In this document: piece after piece, positions 6,331 through 7,184 of the stretch
How the letters are laid out: each line of letters begins with the position of its first letter
How positions within the stretch are numbered: position 1 is the stretch's first letter
From: an uncultured Clostridia bacterium
GTDB lineage: Bacteria; Bacillota; Clostridia; Peptostreptococcales; Anaerovoracaceae
Reading direction: 5' to 3'
DNA: 7,184 nucleotides
Assembly (NCBI GenBank): GCA_938045615.1
Contig: CALIBC010000223.1
Location: 1 to 7,184 of the forward strand
Made by a program: the position numbers and the translations under genes
Notes under the pieces: model-generated
The model's database searches: none
What the model was told of the DNA's origin: nothing
Seen by the model: the letters and a program-made list of their open reading frames with translations, nothing else

Positions 6331-7184
6331 TGATACCTGAATGTGTTAATTTCCACGGGTTTTATGCGCATGGACTCACAGTATTCCTGCTCTCCGATCA
6401 CGCCTGACGAGAGGGCGACGGAAAAGATGCCCTTGACGATGTCGGCCCTAATCGGCTGCGGGTTTCGCCCCTTCACTTCAATTCCCATCTCCTTATCCTG
6501 TTCTCTCTGTTGCGCCTTCTGGAGCTGCCTTTGCTGCCATTCGGCTTCCATTTCATCCCGGATGTCTCGGTAGGCGGTGTAGGACAACCGCTTCTGGAAG
6601 AGCAAGTGGGTGTAAATGGCCAAACGGCTCAAATTCGTCTCCTTCGAGATTCGAGCTATCAACTCATGGCCATAGTTGTTCTGAGCCTCGAAGGCAGGCA
6701 GGGCGTCCAGCTCAGCGGCTTTTTCAGCGCCTAACAGCAGGTAGTAGGCAAAGGTGTTGCACCACGTCTCGACGGCTGAGATCGGCGCCTCGGGGCGAGG
6801 GAGCACAGCGAGGTCGACCTCTTCCACCTCCTCGCGGTCGAGCAGATAATGCCCCAACTCATGCGCCAGGGTGAAGATCTCACGACTGAAGGATTCTTGC
6901 CGCCTTTTGAGCACGATGGCATTCGGGTGCAGATAAAAGCCGTCGACATTGGCCTTCTCTTTCCGGTTGCTTACATCCACGAACTCGAAGACAAGAATGT
7001 TGCGGTCGCCGAGCCGATTGATGAACTGCTTAAGGAAGGTGCGCTTATCGGAGGTGAAGTCGGGCAGCACTTCGCTACGCATGGCGAAAGCCACTTGTCG
7101 CGGGTCGGAAGAGGTCTGTTCGATGGGCAGCCGCCTTTCGAGCGCAATGTCCGAGAGCTTGGAGAGGGTGTTCAACCGATTCTT
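6327..7184 (-). CDS. ImmA/IrrE-family zinc metallopeptidase (5' end outside window)
   Basis: Numbering residues from the TTG at 7175, the zinc-binding H-E-L-G-H motif lies at 105-109 within F-T-L-A-H-E-L-G-H-Y-L-L. A second conserved segment, E136-T-W-C-N-T-F-A-Y-Y-L-L, supplies the likely third ligand E136. This pattern defines the DUF955/COG2856 peptidases, which cleave or control HTH repressors. Before it, V-A-F-A-M-R (28-33) matches the linker that usually follows an N-terminal XRE HTH domain. The reading frame stays open through the last nine bases of the window, so TTG is unlikely to be the true start and more N-terminal sequence, perhaps an HTH domain, should lie beyond. The C-terminal part (about 205-230) is Gln/Glu/Arg-rich and may be helical or coiled. 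The gene ends in an ATGA overlap with the PIN gene. Confidence 0.85.
   Translation of the reverse strand, partial: KNRLNTLSKLSDIALERRLPIEQTSSDPRQVAFAMRSEVLPDFTSDKRTFLKQFINRLGDRNILVFEFVDVSNRKEKANVDGFYLHPNAIVLKRRQESFSREIFTLAHELGHYLLDREEVEEVDLAVLPRPEAPISAVETWCNTFAYYLLLGAEKAAELDALPAFEAQNNYGHELIARISKETNLSRLAIYTHLLFQKRLSYTAYRDIRDEMEAEWQQRQLQKAQQREQDKEMGIEVKGRNPQPIRADIVKGIFSVALSSGVIGEQEYCESMRIKPVEINTFRYQ

Noticed and set aside
5734..6950. Overlapping frames on both strands inside the peptidase and PIN genes (for example plus 6150-6407, minus 6731-6949)
   Set aside because: They are shadows of two genes with clear family motifs and have no motifs of their own.
7173..7175. TTG as the start codon of the peptidase
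   Set aside because: The frame remains open upstream to the window edge, the family normally has more N-terminal sequence, and no ribosome binding site can be judged. It is treated as 5'-partial.

Overview
The window reads as a piece of a Bacteroidetes genome, probably a host-associated member of the Bacteroidales. The grounds are circumstantial: medium GC, no strong Shine-Dalgarno sequence ahead of any start, and a very large secreted Asn/Thr/Gly-rich surface protein. Genus cannot be decided from the sequence alone. All three genes lie on the minus strand, so transcription runs from high to low coordinates. Both outer genes run off the window.

Region 7184-6327 holds most of an ImmA/IrrE-type zinc metallopeptidase, with its N-terminus beyond the right edge. 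It overlaps by an ATGA junction with a 198-residue PIN-like protein of the DUF4411 type (6330-5734). This pair looks like a compact toxin-antitoxin-like or regulatory-protease module.

Region 5733-5591 is a 143-base leader. It is AT-rich at first, then GC-rich with potential RNA hairpins.

From 5590 to the left edge runs one uninterrupted reading frame of 1863 codons with no stop. It has a clear N-terminal signal peptide. An Asn/Thr/Ser/Gly-rich N-terminal part follows, and then a long array of 25-37 residue units. Each unit is built around W-x-A-x-x-[DNH]-I, followed by a [VTI]-x-[FW] strand and a Gly-rich turn. Fifteen units keep the Trp and about seven more degenerate ones replace it with Leu or Phe. 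Other solenoid-like stretches and Cys-containing segments come after. This is best read as a giant secreted beta-solenoid (FHA-like) surface protein or adhesin whose C-terminus, and so its export or anchoring signal, is not in view.

There is no gene-free stretch above 300 bases. I saw no RNA genes, insertion sequences, attachment sites or CRISPR arrays. No plus-strand gene is supported: the plus-strand open frames across 2-5569 are complementary shadows of the giant gene's codons or of its repeats. The most interesting content is the Trp-bearing repeat array, followed by the peptidase/PIN pair placed directly upstream of a surface-protein gene.
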